From NCBI GenBank assembly GCA_000381605.1, contig KB906757.1:310001-374000 (forward strand): a stretch of 64,000 nucleotides of DNA, in the 5' to 3' direction. The translations under genes were made by a program, and so were the position numbers. The number at the start of each line of letters is the position of its first letter. Within the stretch, counting starts at the first letter, position 1. Below are positions 8,979 to 18,981 of the stretch, in pieces. A model generated the notes under the pieces. It was given only the letters and a program-made list of their open reading frames with translations. It did not search any database and was not told where the DNA came from. Source of the DNA: Acidobacteriaceae bacterium KBS 89 (GTDB taxonomy: Bacteria > Acidobacteriota > Terriglobia > Terriglobales > Acidobacteriaceae).

Positions 8979-10298
8979 ATGATCTCTCGACGAAAATTTA
9001 TCGACACAATGGCGCTAGGGACGGCCGCTTTAGCAGTCAACTCCACGGCAAAGAGCTATGGCCAAATATTGGGTGCGAATGAACGAATTAACTTTGCCGT
9101 TATAGGTCTAAATGGCCGGGCCTATGCTCATCTCTCGTCGCTAAAGGCTAACCAGAAAAATGCGAAGATCACCCATGTCTGCGACGTCGAGAGCAACATC
9201 CTGCAGAAGTTCGCCGGCAGCGTCGAGAAGAGCCTTGGCTATACAGCGGTTTCTGATAAAGATTTCCGTACCGTTCTTGCATCGAAAGACGTGGACGCTA
9301 TAACTATAGCGACGCCCGATCATTGGCACGCGCCTATGGCCATCGCAGGTCTTCAGGCTGGCAAACACGTATATGTCGAAAAGCCTTGCAGTCATAATCC
9401 CGCGGAGGGCGCACTTCTCGTGGAGGCTCAACAAAAGTACGGGAAAAAAGTGCAGATGGGAACCCAGCGCCGTTCCTCTCCGCTTTACATCGACGTCATC
9501 AACCAAATCCACAATGGTCTCGTCGGACGCGCCTACTTTGCAAAAGCCTGGTACAGCAATACGCGCAAGTCTATTGGCATAGGTAAGGAAGCGCCAGTAC
9601 CCCCCACGCTTGATTGGGATCTGTGGCAAGGACCCGCGCCCCGCCAACCTTATAAGGACAACGTCCAACCTTATAACTGGCATTGGTTCAGGACCTGGGG
9701 CACGGGTGAGGCGCTGAATAATGGCACGCATGAGGTAGACGTGTGCCGCTGGGCGTTGGGGGTTGACCTTCCGAAGCGTATTACCGCGTCCGGAGGCAGG
9801 TATCAGTTCAAAGATGATTGGCAGTTTTACGACACACTCGTCACCAGCTTTGAGTACGACGACAAGTTCATATCCTGGGAAAACAAAAGTTGCAACGGAA
9901 TGAAAATTTATGGCCGAGATCGCGGAGTCGTCGTTGTAGGTACAACGGGGAGCGTCGTTCTTGATACCGGCGGCTACGAGGTTTACGACTTGAAGGGGAT
10001 TAAGACGAGCGACCACCTGGCCGGAAAGGCCGCTGACTCGTCTGACCTGACTGGCGCAGACACCATGACAGACGAACACTTTGCTAACTTTATCGCTGCT
10101 ATCCGCACCGGAGAAAAACTAACGCAACCGATCGAATCTGGGAACATCTCTGTAACCATGCTTCAGCTCTCCAACATCGCATGGGAGATTCAACGTGAGC
10201 TCAAGCTCGATCCGAATACAGGACATGTTTTAGATGACAAAGAGGCCATGAAGTCCTGGGGTCGAGAGTACGAAAAGGGTTGGGCGCCTCATCTCTAG
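8979..10298 (+). CDS. Gfo/Idh/MocA-family oxidoreductase, Tat-exported
   Basis: 439 residues. ATG 8979 lies six bases after AGGAG. Twin-arginine leader MISRRKFIDTMALGTAALA. The NAD(P)-binding fold begins INFAVIGLNGRAYAH, with the family's TPDHWHAPMA and HVYVEKPCSHNP motifs (the EKP lysine is in the active site) and a C-terminal alpha/beta domain (WHWFRTWGTGEALNNGTHEVD). Exported Gfo/Idh/MocA proteins with this layout are abundant in Acidobacteriota, Planctomycetes and Bacteroidetes and act on sugars or cyclitols; some work as NAD-recycling glycosidases or epimerases. Convergent with the TonB receptor, 33 bases between stops. The specific substrate cannot be told. Confidence 0.9.
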   Translation: MISRRKFIDTMALGTAALAVNSTAKSYGQILGANERINFAVIGLNGRAYAHLSSLKANQKNAKITHVCDVESNILQKFAGSVEKSLGYTAVSDKDFRTVLASKDVDAITIATPDHWHAPMAIAGLQAGKHVYVEKPCSHNPAEGALLVEAQQKYGKKVQMGTQRRSSPLYIDVINQIHNGLVGRAYFAKAWYSNTRKSIGIGKEAPVPPTLDWDLWQGPAPRQPYKDNVQPYNWHWFRTWGTGEALNNGTHEVDVCRWALGVDLPKRITASGGRYQFKDDWQFYDTLVTSFEYDDKFISWENKSCNGMKIYGRDRGVVVVGTTGSVVLDTGGYEVYDLKGIKTSDHLAGKAADSSDLTGADTMTDEHFANFIAAIRTGEKLTQPIESGNISVTMLQLSNIAWEIQRELKLDPNTGHVLDDKEAMKSWGREYEKGWAPHL

Positions 10299-10330
10299 AC
10301 ACGATGGATCATTTCGGTGGCGTCGGATGA

Positions 10331-13300
10331 CTAGAAGAGGATCTTAACTCCTAGTTGGATCTGACGGCTGGTGGAGGCTGTCGTGATGACGCCTGCGGTT
10401 GGGCTCTGAACAGTAGGAGCGGTCTGGTTGGCGATGGTGCCCTGCGTGGGTCCGCTCGTGTAGATGACTGCGTTCGGCGTCTGGAGGTTGGTGTGGTTGA
10501 GAACGTTGAAAAACTCGGCGCGGAACTGGAGCCTAGTTCGCTCGGTAAGCTGGGTGGCCTTGAGTAACGAAAGATCCCAGTTAGCATAGCCTGGACCGGT
10601 GAGAGTATCACGTCCGAGATTTCCGACGGTGCCATAGATAGGAGCAGTGAATGCGCCGGGAGAAAAAAATTGCGCAACCCGCATTGCCGTGGTGCCGCGA
10701 GTATAGAGGTTCCCAGTAAAGTTGGGGTTCCGGTTGGGACGGACGGGGTTGCGGGTATCGCCGGAACCTGTCGGGTTGTAGCCGAGCTGCGGGCTGAACG
10801 GAAATCCGGTCTGCAGTATTGCGATGGTACTGAGACTCCAGCCGGACACAAGATGGTTGATCAATGGGGACGCAGACGACAAGAAGTATTGACCACGACC
10901 GACGGGGAGCTCGTACGTCGCGTTGAAGGCGGCGACGTGTCGGATATCGGTTGCTGCCGGACCATAGTCGAGCGATGGGTCGGCCGGGTACGAAACAAAT
11001 GCCGGAGTATTGGCCGAGACGCTTGTATTCCACGCAGAGCCGTTGTCGAGATTCTTGGCGAATGTGTAGTTGGCCCGGAATTGCAGACCGTTCGAGAAAT
11101 TGCGCCGGATATCGAGCTCGAGTGCGTTGTAGTTGCTTGAACCGTCTGAGATCCACGATGTTGTGTTTGCGACCAATGGGTTCGCTTTGACGGTCGTCGG
11201 GTAGTAGATGGTGCCAATCGCCGCACCTGCAGGGCAGTTTGAGGCTGCAGAGCAGATGATGGAAGCTGGTTCGTTCTGATCTTCGGAGAGAATCTGGTGA
11301 TAACCGTGGGAGCCTACATAGCCGACGGTGATCGTGGTCGCTCGATCGATCTGCTGTTCAATGCTGAGGGCGTAAGAAACCACTGCCGGAGTCGCGATGT
11401 CAGTCTGTACGTTCGACGGTGAAATCAACCCCGGTGGGCCGCTAATGGGGCTCGCAACAGGCACGTTGGCATAGGAGAGTGTGGTGTTGTAAGGCGCAGC
11501 CTGATCGAGGCGATAGTCGAGGTTGTCGAGTAGCGAGTGGTGCAGGCCTACGCTGGAGCGTAGTGACGTCTTGCCGCTACCAAAGACGTTCCATGCAAGG
11601 CCGATCCGCGGTTCGGGAAGGAACTTAGCGCGATTGTCGGTGAGCGCGGAGGTCCCTGTGGTCGGGGTAGTGTTGATGACGCCGTTGGTGAAGCCATATT
11701 GCGAGGCATGGCCATGGGCTTCATTCCAGCCATTTGTGGACTCGAAACGAATGCCACCACGAAGCTCGACCGTAGGGGTGAGCCGCCATGTATCTTCCAG
11801 GTAGGCAGCACCCATCAGGCTATGCCAGTTCAGCGGTGTCGGCGTGGGAACAACGGTGAACGTCTTCACCGTTCCCTGCAGGAAGGTAGTGAGCGACGCG
11901 AACGATGCCTGCCCGTACTGATTCTGGGCGAGGTTGTCGTTTGACTGCAGCGATTGTAGCCATACGCCCGCTTCAATCTGATGGTGCGAGCGTGAGTAGA
12001 AGACATGGTCGTCCAGAGTGTATAGATTGCGCGAAGTAGCGTTGTTGGATCCAACATTTGCGCCCGCGCCGGTGATCTGCGAAGAACCGTTAGAGGCTGT
12101 GGAGCCGGCGATGACGATAGCGCCGGTAGGTTTGCCCGCGATGAAGCCGGGAGTGTTGGCCTGAATCGAAGCGGGAATACTACCTAGAAAGAAGAAACTA
12201 GCGCGAGAGTAGCCGATGCGCGCAGTGTTGAGCAGCTGCGCTGAGAAGACGTGTTGCTCCTGAACGCTGACGACCTGCTCGCGCAGCGATTCATCGATAA
12301 GGGAGAAGGGGTTTTGCGTAGGCGTGTCCGCGGTGGAATCGTCTACGGTGTAGACGGCGAAGAGTAGATCGCGTGACGTTAGATTTGCGTCGAAACGCGC
12401 AGTACCGAAGTCCTCGCGAATGTGCTGGGTGGGATTGGAGAACGCTTCGCCGATGCCGGTAGGGTTGCCTTTGGCGTCAAGCAGTTCAGGGCCATTCTGC
12501 TCAGGCCAGAGCTTGAATAGCGGCGCGACGCCATTTGCCACGCCATAGTTCTTGCGTGGTCCGCTGGGATTGTTAGGGTCGGGAAGAAGACCCAGGCGCG
12601 CTTGCGTATCGGGCACCAGCGTCACATCGGTGATGCCGAGGTTCTGCCTATAGCCTTCGTAGTTGCCAAAGAGAAAGAAACGGTCAGTGCGGAGTGGACC
12701 ACCGAGCGAGGCACCGTAGTTGTTGCGCTGGAAGTTTGGAATGCGCGCTTGGTCGAAGTAGTTACGCGAATCGAAAAAAGAGTTGCGAAGAAACTCATAC
12801 GCGGAGCCGTGGAGGGCATTCGTGCCCGACGCCGTAACAATCGAGATCTGTGCTCCCTGCCTCTTGCCGTAGGCAGCCGAATAAGTGTCGCTGACAACGT
12901 TGAACTCGCGCACTGCCTCGACGCCTAGAAGTTGACCGCTGGTGCCACCAGGGGTGACGTTTATCAGTGACGCGCCCGTGTATTCGATGCCGTTAAGAAG
13001 ATAGAGATTGTCCTGCGGCCGTCGGCCAGAGACCGCAAACATGCTGCCGACCGAGGAGTTGGAGGTCCCCACCGATCCGCTGCGCTGCGATGTGTAGTTC
13101 ACTGTGGCAGGGTTGAGTGTGACGAGTTGATCGTAGGAACGGCCATTGAGCGGAAGATCTTTAACTTGACGCTCGTTGACGAGGCCGGAGATCTGCTGCG
13201 TCGAAAGATTGACAGCGGCTGGCGCATCAGTCACAGTCACTTCCTCGGCGACGCTGCCCGGGTGCAACGTGAGATCGATGCGTGTGGCTTGGCCGACCGT

Positions 13301-13582
13301 GAGCGAAACGCCGGTGCGAGTCTGTGGAGCAAAGCCTTCACGCGCGACCCAGATGGTGTAGGTGCCTACTGGGATCGAGGGTGCGGCGTAGCCCCCGGCG
13401 GCGTCCGTAACAAGGTGGCGCTCGCCGCCGTTCTCCTGATTGCGGATAGTGATCTGGGTACCGGGAACGACCGCCCCGGCCGCATCCGTGACAGTGCCGT
13501 TGATGGTCCCACCTACGACTTGAGCTTTTGACACCGATGCAATGACCAGGACGACGATGAAAAGAACGGATCGACGAAACAT
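10331..13582 (-). CDS. TonB-dependent receptor, Cna-B domain N-terminus
   Basis: 1083 residues from ATG 13582, eight bases after GGAGG (13591-13595, plus-strand CCTCC). Signal peptide MFRRSVLFIVVLVIASVSKAQ, Cna-B/carboxypeptidase-regulatory domain (GGTINGTVTDAAGAVVPGT, YAAPSIPVGTYTIWV), plug with LPLNGRSYDQL and IVTASGTNALHG, then a large barrel that ends in the outer-membrane C-terminal Phe (LGVKILF). Oar-like acidobacterial receptor. It lies between the oxidoreductase and the eut genes and probably belongs to the left-hand carbohydrate region. Intact. Confidence 0.92.
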   Translation of the reverse strand: MFRRSVLFIVVLVIASVSKAQVVGGTINGTVTDAAGAVVPGTQITIRNQENGGERHLVTDAAGGYAAPSIPVGTYTIWVAREGFAPQTRTGVSLTVGQATRIDLTLHPGSVAEEVTVTDAPAAVNLSTQQISGLVNERQVKDLPLNGRSYDQLVTLNPATVNYTSQRSGSVGTSNSSVGSMFAVSGRRPQDNLYLLNGIEYTGASLINVTPGGTSGQLLGVEAVREFNVVSDTYSAAYGKRQGAQISIVTASGTNALHGSAYEFLRNSFFDSRNYFDQARIPNFQRNNYGASLGGPLRTDRFFLFGNYEGYRQNLGITDVTLVPDTQARLGLLPDPNNPSGPRKNYGVANGVAPLFKLWPEQNGPELLDAKGNPTGIGEAFSNPTQHIREDFGTARFDANLTSRDLLFAVYTVDDSTADTPTQNPFSLIDESLREQVVSVQEQHVFSAQLLNTARIGYSRASFFFLGSIPASIQANTPGFIAGKPTGAIVIAGSTASNGSSQITGAGANVGSNNATSRNLYTLDDHVFYSRSHHQIEAGVWLQSLQSNDNLAQNQYGQASFASLTTFLQGTVKTFTVVPTPTPLNWHSLMGAAYLEDTWRLTPTVELRGGIRFESTNGWNEAHGHASQYGFTNGVINTTPTTGTSALTDNRAKFLPEPRIGLAWNVFGSGKTSLRSSVGLHHSLLDNLDYRLDQAAPYNTTLSYANVPVASPISGPPGLISPSNVQTDIATPAVVSYALSIEQQIDRATTITVGYVGSHGYHQILSEDQNEPASIICSAASNCPAGAAIGTIYYPTTVKANPLVANTTSWISDGSSNYNALELDIRRNFSNGLQFRANYTFAKNLDNGSAWNTSVSANTPAFVSYPADPSLDYGPAATDIRHVAAFNATYELPVGRGQYFLSSASPLINHLVSGWSLSTIAILQTGFPFSPQLGYNPTGSGDTRNPVRPNRNPNFTGNLYTRGTTAMRVAQFFSPGAFTAPIYGTVGNLGRDTLTGPGYANWDLSLLKATQLTERTRLQFRAEFFNVLNHTNLQTPNAVIYTSGPTQGTIANQTAPTVQSPTAGVITTASTSRQIQLGVKILF

Positions 13583-14134
13583 CGAAAGAACCTCCATGCG
13601 GAAAAGGAAAGGCACGCATGTTGATGCGGGCGAAGATTGTTTTATGGATTTTTTCTGGGTCGAGGGAGGAGAGACTACTGACAACAACAATAGAGCCTGG
13701 CTTCCGAAGAGGAAGCTACGCTGCGGGAACGCCGGAGGTGCATCGAAAGTGTGGAATACATTGGATTACCGAAGACGACGAAGCGGCGGCAATGGCCGCT
13801 TGATGATAGGACTATGTCAAAAAGGGAGAATCTAACTCCGTGAAGGCTGGAGGCGTAGACTTGCTTCACAACAACAACAGCCAAGGTAGGCATTGTGGAA
13901 GGTCAGAGCCATGGATTGGATGGTAGCACAAAACGGTCTGGGATCCAGCCTGCTGCGGATATCTGCTTTCGGAAGTGACTTTAAATTCAATCGATTAGCG
14001 CCAAATATTAACTAGCGCATTCAATGGCAGTCAACTGGGCACCGACGGACTATCGATCGCGTCATGTGAGGAAAGTCAATACGGACATAGATCGTTGATA
14101 GACTGCCTCCAGACAGTCTCCGAGAAGAGGTCCC
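13583..14134. other. Intergenic region between divergent TonB receptor and eutB
   Basis: 552 bases without a credible gene. The short open frames have no ribosome sites. A palindromic AATCGATT occurs near 13992 and TAGCGC is repeated at about 13997 and 14013, close to two ATTCAAT copies; these could be regulatory but I cannot assign them. Confidence 0.3.
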
Positions 14135-15493
14135 GTGCTCCTGCGGCACAGCATCGATGGGGTTACCTATAGCTTCGACAGCCTGAAGGACCTGCTCGCG
14201 AAGGCCACACCCGTGCGCTCAGGCGACGAACTCGCGGGTGTGGCGGCACGCAATTCCGTAGAACGCGTCGCCGCTCAGATGGCCCTTGCCGATCTGCCTC
14301 TGGCTGTCTTCCTGAAAGAACCTATCATCCCCTTTGAAGTCGACGAAGTCACTCGCCTCATCTTCGACTCGCATGATCCGTCCGCCTTTGCCCCAATAGC
14401 GAGTCTCACCGTAGGCGAGTTTCGCGACGCGTTACTGTCGTACGAGACCACAACCGAGTCCCTTGCGTCCCTCGCTCCCGGCTTGATACCGGAGATGGTT
14501 GCCGCCGTGTGCAAGCTCATGCGCGTGCAGGATCTCATCGCTGTTGCTCGTAAGGTCAGTGTCGTAACGCGCTTCCGTACAACGATAGGCCTGCCGGGCC
14601 GCCTTTCAACCAGGCTTCAACCCAACCATCCCACCGACGATCCCATCGGAATCGCCGCTGCGATCGTGGATGGACTTATTCTTGGCTCGGGCGACGCCGT
14701 GATCGGAATCAATCCCGCCGCCGACAATGTGGCGAGCACAGCAAAGCTCCTTCGGCTGATCGACTCGGTGCGCCAACGCTATTCCATCCCGACACAGAGT
14801 TGCGTCCTCTCCCACATCACGACCCAGCTTTCCGCGCTCGAGCAAGGCGCGCCGGTGGATCTGATCTTCCAGTCGATCGCCGGCACCGAACAGGCCAACA
14901 CCTCCTTTGGAATTAACCTCGCTCTCCTGAAGGAGGCGCACCAGGCCGCCAGTGAACTCTCCCGCGGTGACGTCGGCAGGAACGTCATGTACTTCGAGAC
15001 CGGTCAGGGAAGTGCTCTTTCGGCGAATGCTCATCACGGCGTTGACCAACAGACCTGCGAGGCCCGCGCATACGCGGTCGCGCGTCACTTCAAGCCGATG
15101 CTTGTTAACACCGTCGTTGGCTTCATCGGTCCTGAGTATCTTTACGATGGCAAGCAGATCCTCCGCGCCGGAATTGAAGATCACTTCTGCGGCAAACTAC
15201 TCGGACTCCCGATGGGCTGCGACATCTGTTACACCAATCATGCAGAAGCCGACCAAGACGATATGGATACACTGCTGACCCTTCTCGGTGCAGCCGGAGT
15301 CAACTACATCATGGGAGTCCCAGGGGCCGACGACGTGATGCTTCAATATCAAAGCACGTCCTTCCACGACGCTCTTTACCTTCGCTCCACGCTGGGCCTG
15401 CGTCCAGCGCCGGAGTTTGAAGCGTGGCTTGCAAGCGATATGCTTCATCAACTCTCGCTACCGCTTCAACCGCAAATGCTGACTGGACAATGA
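14135..15493 (+). CDS. eutB: Ethanolamine ammonia-lyase large subunit
   Basis: 452 residues from GTG 14135, with AGAGG a few bases upstream. The adenosylcobalamin-dependent lyase splits ethanolamine into acetaldehyde and ammonia; EutB carries the active site. Family landmarks: LSHITTQL, FQSIAGTEQANTSFGINL, YFETGQGSALSANAHHG, GLPMGCDICYTNHAEADQDD and NYIMGVPGADD. Length is as usual for EutB. The stop overlaps the eutC start (ATGA), so the subunits are made together. No eutA reactivase, shell proteins, aldehyde dehydrogenase or EutT were found within the window, so this is a minimal, non-compartment pair that would depend on cobalamin. Confidence 0.95.
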   Translation: MLLRHSIDGVTYSFDSLKDLLAKATPVRSGDELAGVAARNSVERVAAQMALADLPLAVFLKEPIIPFEVDEVTRLIFDSHDPSAFAPIASLTVGEFRDALLSYETTTESLASLAPGLIPEMVAAVCKLMRVQDLIAVARKVSVVTRFRTTIGLPGRLSTRLQPNHPTDDPIGIAAAIVDGLILGSGDAVIGINPAADNVASTAKLLRLIDSVRQRYSIPTQSCVLSHITTQLSALEQGAPVDLIFQSIAGTEQANTSFGINLALLKEAHQAASELSRGDVGRNVMYFETGQGSALSANAHHGVDQQTCEARAYAVARHFKPMLVNTVVGFIGPEYLYDGKQILRAGIEDHFCGKLLGLPMGCDICYTNHAEADQDDMDTLLTLLGAAGVNYIMGVPGADDVMLQYQSTSFHDALYLRSTLGLRPAPEFEAWLASDMLHQLSLPLQPQMLTGQ

Positions 15494-16299
15494 CGGACGC
15501 CATGTCAAGTCTCGTTCCAACTCCCCGACAAAGCCTGCGCGATCTGACTCCCGCCCGCGTTTCCCTGCCGACCACCGGCCACAGTATCACCACGAACGAG
15601 GTGCTCAGCTTTCAACTTGCGCACGCGAAGGCACGCGATGCCGTTCACACTGTATTTCATCTACCCACCTTCGCCCAGCGCCTCGTCACAGAGCTTCCCA
15701 TCCTGGTTGAAGCCTCTCTTCCGGTCCTCCAGTTACGGAGCAATGCCCCGGATCGTCTTGCTTACCTCCGGCGGCCCAATCTCGGCCGCACTCTGCACCC
15801 TGACTCGGTTGCACAGCTTCGTCCGGCTTCTTGTCAGCTGGCGATTATCATCGCCGATGGACTTTCTGCTCTGGCCGTTGAGCGTAACGCTATCCCGGTG
15901 CTCGCCCATCTGATCCCGAAACTTCTTGCCGACGCCTGGACCATCGCTCCGCTCACACTGGTTCAACAAGGAAGAGTTGGCATCGGCGATGCTATTGGTT
16001 TTAGTCTTGCGGCTAGTTGCAGCCTGATTTTTATTGGCGAGCGTCCTGGCCTCTCTTCTGCCGATAGCATGGGCGTATATTTGACTTGGTCTCCCCATCC
16101 GGACCGCACAGACGCCGAGCGCAACTGCCTATCTAACATCCGGGCCGGCGGCCTCCCGCCCGAAGCTGCCGCCGCTCGCCTCTTTTGGTACCTCCAAACT
16201 GCGCGTGCAAAGGGGCAGACCGGTATCTCCCTCAAGGAAGATTTTCTCGAACTCGATCCCGCAGCGGGCAGATCAGGGAGGGACCGGATCTCCCCCTGA
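15490..16299 (+). CDS. eutC: Ethanolamine ammonia-lyase small subunit
   Basis: 269 residues from ATG 15490, which overlaps the eutB stop by four bases (ATGA), a sign of translational coupling. Matches EutC: LRDLTPARVSLPTTGHSI, LSFQLAHAKARDAVH, SNAPDRLAYLRRPNLGR, CQLAIIIADGLSALAVERNA, QGRVGIGDAIG, SLIFIGERPGLSSADSMG and CLSNIRAGGLPPEAAAARL. EutC helps bind cobalamin at the base of the EutB barrel. Intact, no in-frame damage. Confidence 0.95.
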   Translation: MTDAMSSLVPTPRQSLRDLTPARVSLPTTGHSITTNEVLSFQLAHAKARDAVHTVFHLPTFAQRLVTELPILVEASLPVLQLRSNAPDRLAYLRRPNLGRTLHPDSVAQLRPASCQLAIIIADGLSALAVERNAIPVLAHLIPKLLADAWTIAPLTLVQQGRVGIGDAIGFSLAASCSLIFIGERPGLSSADSMGVYLTWSPHPDRTDAERNCLSNIRAGGLPPEAAAARLFWYLQTARAKGQTGISLKEDFLELDPAAGRSGRDRISP

Positions 16300-16606
16300 C
16301 TTCAAGCACTCCTATCGTCAAATGATCTCCGCTCGGGATAAAGCGGATTAACGCGCCGAAACCGGCATCTTGAGGTGCTCATGTATGAGCCTTGCCGACG
16401 ATGGCAGCCGTCCGGTCGCATGACTAACACGATCACCGAATCGAAAACATCGTGAGACCACTGGCCGTTCGGCAATATCTTCTGCGCCGAAGCTGCAAAC
16501 GCTGTTCATTTGAGAAGCCAGAATCTAGATTGAAGCAAATTCACTGCGCGCGCCTACTCCTGCAGTCTGTGATAGGTTGTGTTTCTACTATTGGCGGAGG
16601 GTTGTC
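16300..16606. other. Intergenic region after eutC
   Basis: 307 bases; no gene, convincing terminator or repeat seen. A GGCGGAGG ribosome site for the next gene lies at about 16593-16600. Confidence 0.3.
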
Positions 16607-17764
16607 ATGTTATCGAGGCTCTTCATCCGGGCGATTGCTGCATCCATTACATCTCTTTGTCTCTTTTCGCCGGCATACGCTGCATTCAACGTGGAGGATG
16701 AGTTTGCCAGAACGATCAAACTGATTCTAAGCAAGAGCTTCGTCGCCGATTGGCAGGGCATCGAAAAGCTCCCTGGGATTAAATGGGCGCCACTGCCTCC
16801 GACCATGCTGCAGGATTGCCTGCCGGATGGAGGATGTTTTACTCGCCAGGGCATGCTGGCGACCGAAGGCAGAAATCTGGCTGTGATTGCCACTGGAGCG
16901 CGAACCATCGTGACCCACATTTATTTCAGGAATTCGACGACATCTATCGGCGAAGCCGCTGTCCTGACCGCTTTGAAACAGGAAGGCCTTTCAGTCGAGC
17001 TTGCCCGCTGTCCCGTGCCGGGAAGTCTCGGCGGCACGAATTGGTATCGCCTTAATGGCATGGGAAGCGAACCAGGCTATTTGTCAGTCCAGACTTCCTG
17101 CAATGGAAGGTCCTGCGAAGGTTTTTCTGTATCGCTCGGAGAAGGTCTGCCGCCGTTGCAACCTAACCAGCTCAGTCTTTACTCGGAGAAGTGCTCGGCT
17201 GCCGACCTTGGTGATCGCAAGCCAGTCTCCACCGTGATGCCTCACGAACAATTGGCGCAAATAATCGCGACTCTCCTTCCGCAAGGATCTGGTCCCGCGT
17301 TCTATGACTGGAAAACGTTAACTACCCTTTTGCCCACGACGCAATGGGCGCCAGGAGGCGCGAAAAGGGGTTACGGTGACGAGGCCAATCCCTGGGGACT
17401 GTCAGGACAAGTTAAGCTGTCTCAGCGTGGGTTCTCCGTGCTAGCTACCGGTTCGCCGACAGAAGTGAAGACGATCAGCTTTGACGAGATGGGCTTACAT
17501 CCCCGTGGTGAGGACGTGCTGGAAGTTTTGCGCGAGAATGGCTTCGATGTGCGCCTTTCACGCTGCGGCCCGGTCTACACAGAATCCACCAATAACTGGT
17601 ACAGCCTAAGCAGCACGAAAACCCGGCCTGCAATGCTGAGACAGTCTCTTCGCGTCGATGGCAAGCAACTGCAGGACACCTATGAACTTCGCCTCGACGA
17701 TAGTTTGCCGAAGCGGGACCCGCGCGACCGTGATCCAGGCGTGAATGGCTGCAAACAGCCATAA
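16607..17764 (+). CDS. Secreted protein with two tandem diverged domains, unknown function
   Basis: 385 residues from ATG 16607, seven bases after GGAGG. Signal peptide MLSRLFIRAIAASITSLCLF cleaved near AYAAFN. The mature protein is an internal duplication. Copy 1 (about 47-195) and copy 2 (about 235-372) share, in order: LEKLPG-type/LTTLLP followed by (I/T)xWAP; a strand-rich middle; AVLTALKQEGLSVELARC against DVLEVLRENGFDVRLSRC; NWYRL against NWYSL; and a closing LGEGLPP against LDDSLPK. Two cysteine pairs recur in the repeats. I do not recognise a family. It stands alone between eutBC and the LacI gene, convergent with the latter. Confidence 0.75.
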   Translation: MLSRLFIRAIAASITSLCLFSPAYAAFNVEDEFARTIKLILSKSFVADWQGIEKLPGIKWAPLPPTMLQDCLPDGGCFTRQGMLATEGRNLAVIATGARTIVTHIYFRNSTTSIGEAAVLTALKQEGLSVELARCPVPGSLGGTNWYRLNGMGSEPGYLSVQTSCNGRSCEGFSVSLGEGLPPLQPNQLSLYSEKCSAADLGDRKPVSTVMPHEQLAQIIATLLPQGSGPAFYDWKTLTTLLPTTQWAPGGAKRGYGDEANPWGLSGQVKLSQRGFSVLATGSPTEVKTISFDEMGLHPRGEDVLEVLRENGFDVRLSRCGPVYTESTNNWYSLSSTKTRPAMLRQSLRVDGKQLQDTYELRLDDSLPKRDPRDRDPGVNGCKQP

Positions 17765-17842
17765 CTGTCTTTGCACAATCGTGCAAACGAGGGAGTCCCG
17801 TTTATTGGGAAGCTAACAGAATTCAACCAGTTCGGAATACTT

Positions 17843-18922
17843 TCAGATAGCGGTCGTGGACTCACGAACGATCAGATTGCACGGCATACACAGTTTTCTT
17901 GCTGTCCCCGTATATCGCTTCTCGATACGATCAAGTAGAAACTTTGCTGCGGCAGAGCCCTGCTGCGCGATCGGTTGCTCTACTGTTGTCAGCGGTGGCG
18001 TTGTGAAGGCGGCCAACGGAATATTGTCGAATCCGGCGATTGCAACATCCTGTGGAACACGCAGTCCCAGTTTGTGAGCGGCCCTGAGTGCTCCGATTGC
18101 CGCAAAATCATTCCTTGCGAAGACTGCAGTCGGAGGGCGCTTCAAGTCTGCCAAGCGTGTCATTCCGTCAAAGCCATCTTCTTGCGTCGCAAACGCAGGC
18201 GCCTCCGGTGGTCCCACGGTGTAAGCGGGTGTGACTGCAATTCCCGCTTGCTCGAGCGCGGCAGCGTATCCCTGATATCGACGAAGAGATAGCCTGTCAG
18301 CGGGTGAAATGCCAATGAATCCTATCCGCGAATGTCCAAGAGAGATCAGGTGATTGACGACATCGAAGGCACCTTGCCAATGGTCGGCGGTAACGGAGTC
18401 AATGCCTGCAATTTTGACCGGACGGCCGATTGTGACAGTCGGTATGCCTTGGCGTGCAAGATTTCTCAGGACCTCATCTCCCATCGCCGTCCCTCTCGTC
18501 GCAACAATTAGACCGTCAACACGGTGGTCCGCAAAAGCTCGAAGACTAGCGGTTTCCTGTTCTACGCTGCGACTGGAGAGTGCTATAAACGTGCTGTATC
18601 CGGACTCATCAAAGACCTGTTTCACACCGCTTACAAGTTCTGTAGAAAATGGGTTAGCAATGTCGGGCAGAAGAACGCCGATAGCGCTGAGGCGCTGACT
18701 CTTGAGCTGTCGCGCCACCATGTTCGGTCTATATTCGAGTTTTGCTGCCGCTTTCAGGACACGTTGACGAACGTTTTGGCTGACATAGCCAGATTGGTTC
18801 AGAGCGCGCGAGGCGGTCATGGCGACGACGCCGGCAACACGTGCTACGTCTGCCAATGTAGCTGGGCGGGTCGCTTTTGCCGATCTCCTGTTGACTTTGA
18901 ACGAATCCTGGCCGGTGGTCAT
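17843..18922 (-). CDS. LacI-family transcriptional regulator
   Basis: 359 residues. N-terminal helix-turn-helix at about 21-70 (ATLADVARVAGVVAMTASRALN, YRPNMVARQLKS hinge), then a periplasmic-binding-protein-like sensor domain (IGVLLPDIANPFSTELVSG, DGLIVATRG, HSRIGFIG, PTAVFARNDFAAIGAL, VAIAGFDNIPLAAFTTPPLTTVEQP). Third gene of a leftward MFS-SDR-LacI operon, 59 bases after the SDR stop. Probably controls its own operon and the divergent lyase/TonB receptor genes by sensing a sugar-acid product; a LacI-type near-palindrome sits at 21180-21193. The effector is not known. Confidence 0.93.
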   Translation of the reverse strand: MTTGQDSFKVNRRSAKATRPATLADVARVAGVVAMTASRALNQSGYVSQNVRQRVLKAAAKLEYRPNMVARQLKSQRLSAIGVLLPDIANPFSTELVSGVKQVFDESGYSTFIALSSRSVEQETASLRAFADHRVDGLIVATRGTAMGDEVLRNLARQGIPTVTIGRPVKIAGIDSVTADHWQGAFDVVNHLISLGHSRIGFIGISPADRLSLRRYQGYAAALEQAGIAVTPAYTVGPPEAPAFATQEDGFDGMTRLADLKRPPTAVFARNDFAAIGALRAAHKLGLRVPQDVAIAGFDNIPLAAFTTPPLTTVEQPIAQQGSAAAKFLLDRIEKRYTGTARKLCMPCNLIVRESTTAI

Positions 18923-18981
18923 TTGCCCTCTGAGTACGCAATTATTTCGAGCGGTTGCGCCGCCCTAGTGTGGCTACCGCA

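Noticed and set aside
9141..10079. 312-codon leftward frame
   Set aside because: Antisense shadow of the Gfo/Idh/MocA oxidoreductase gene.
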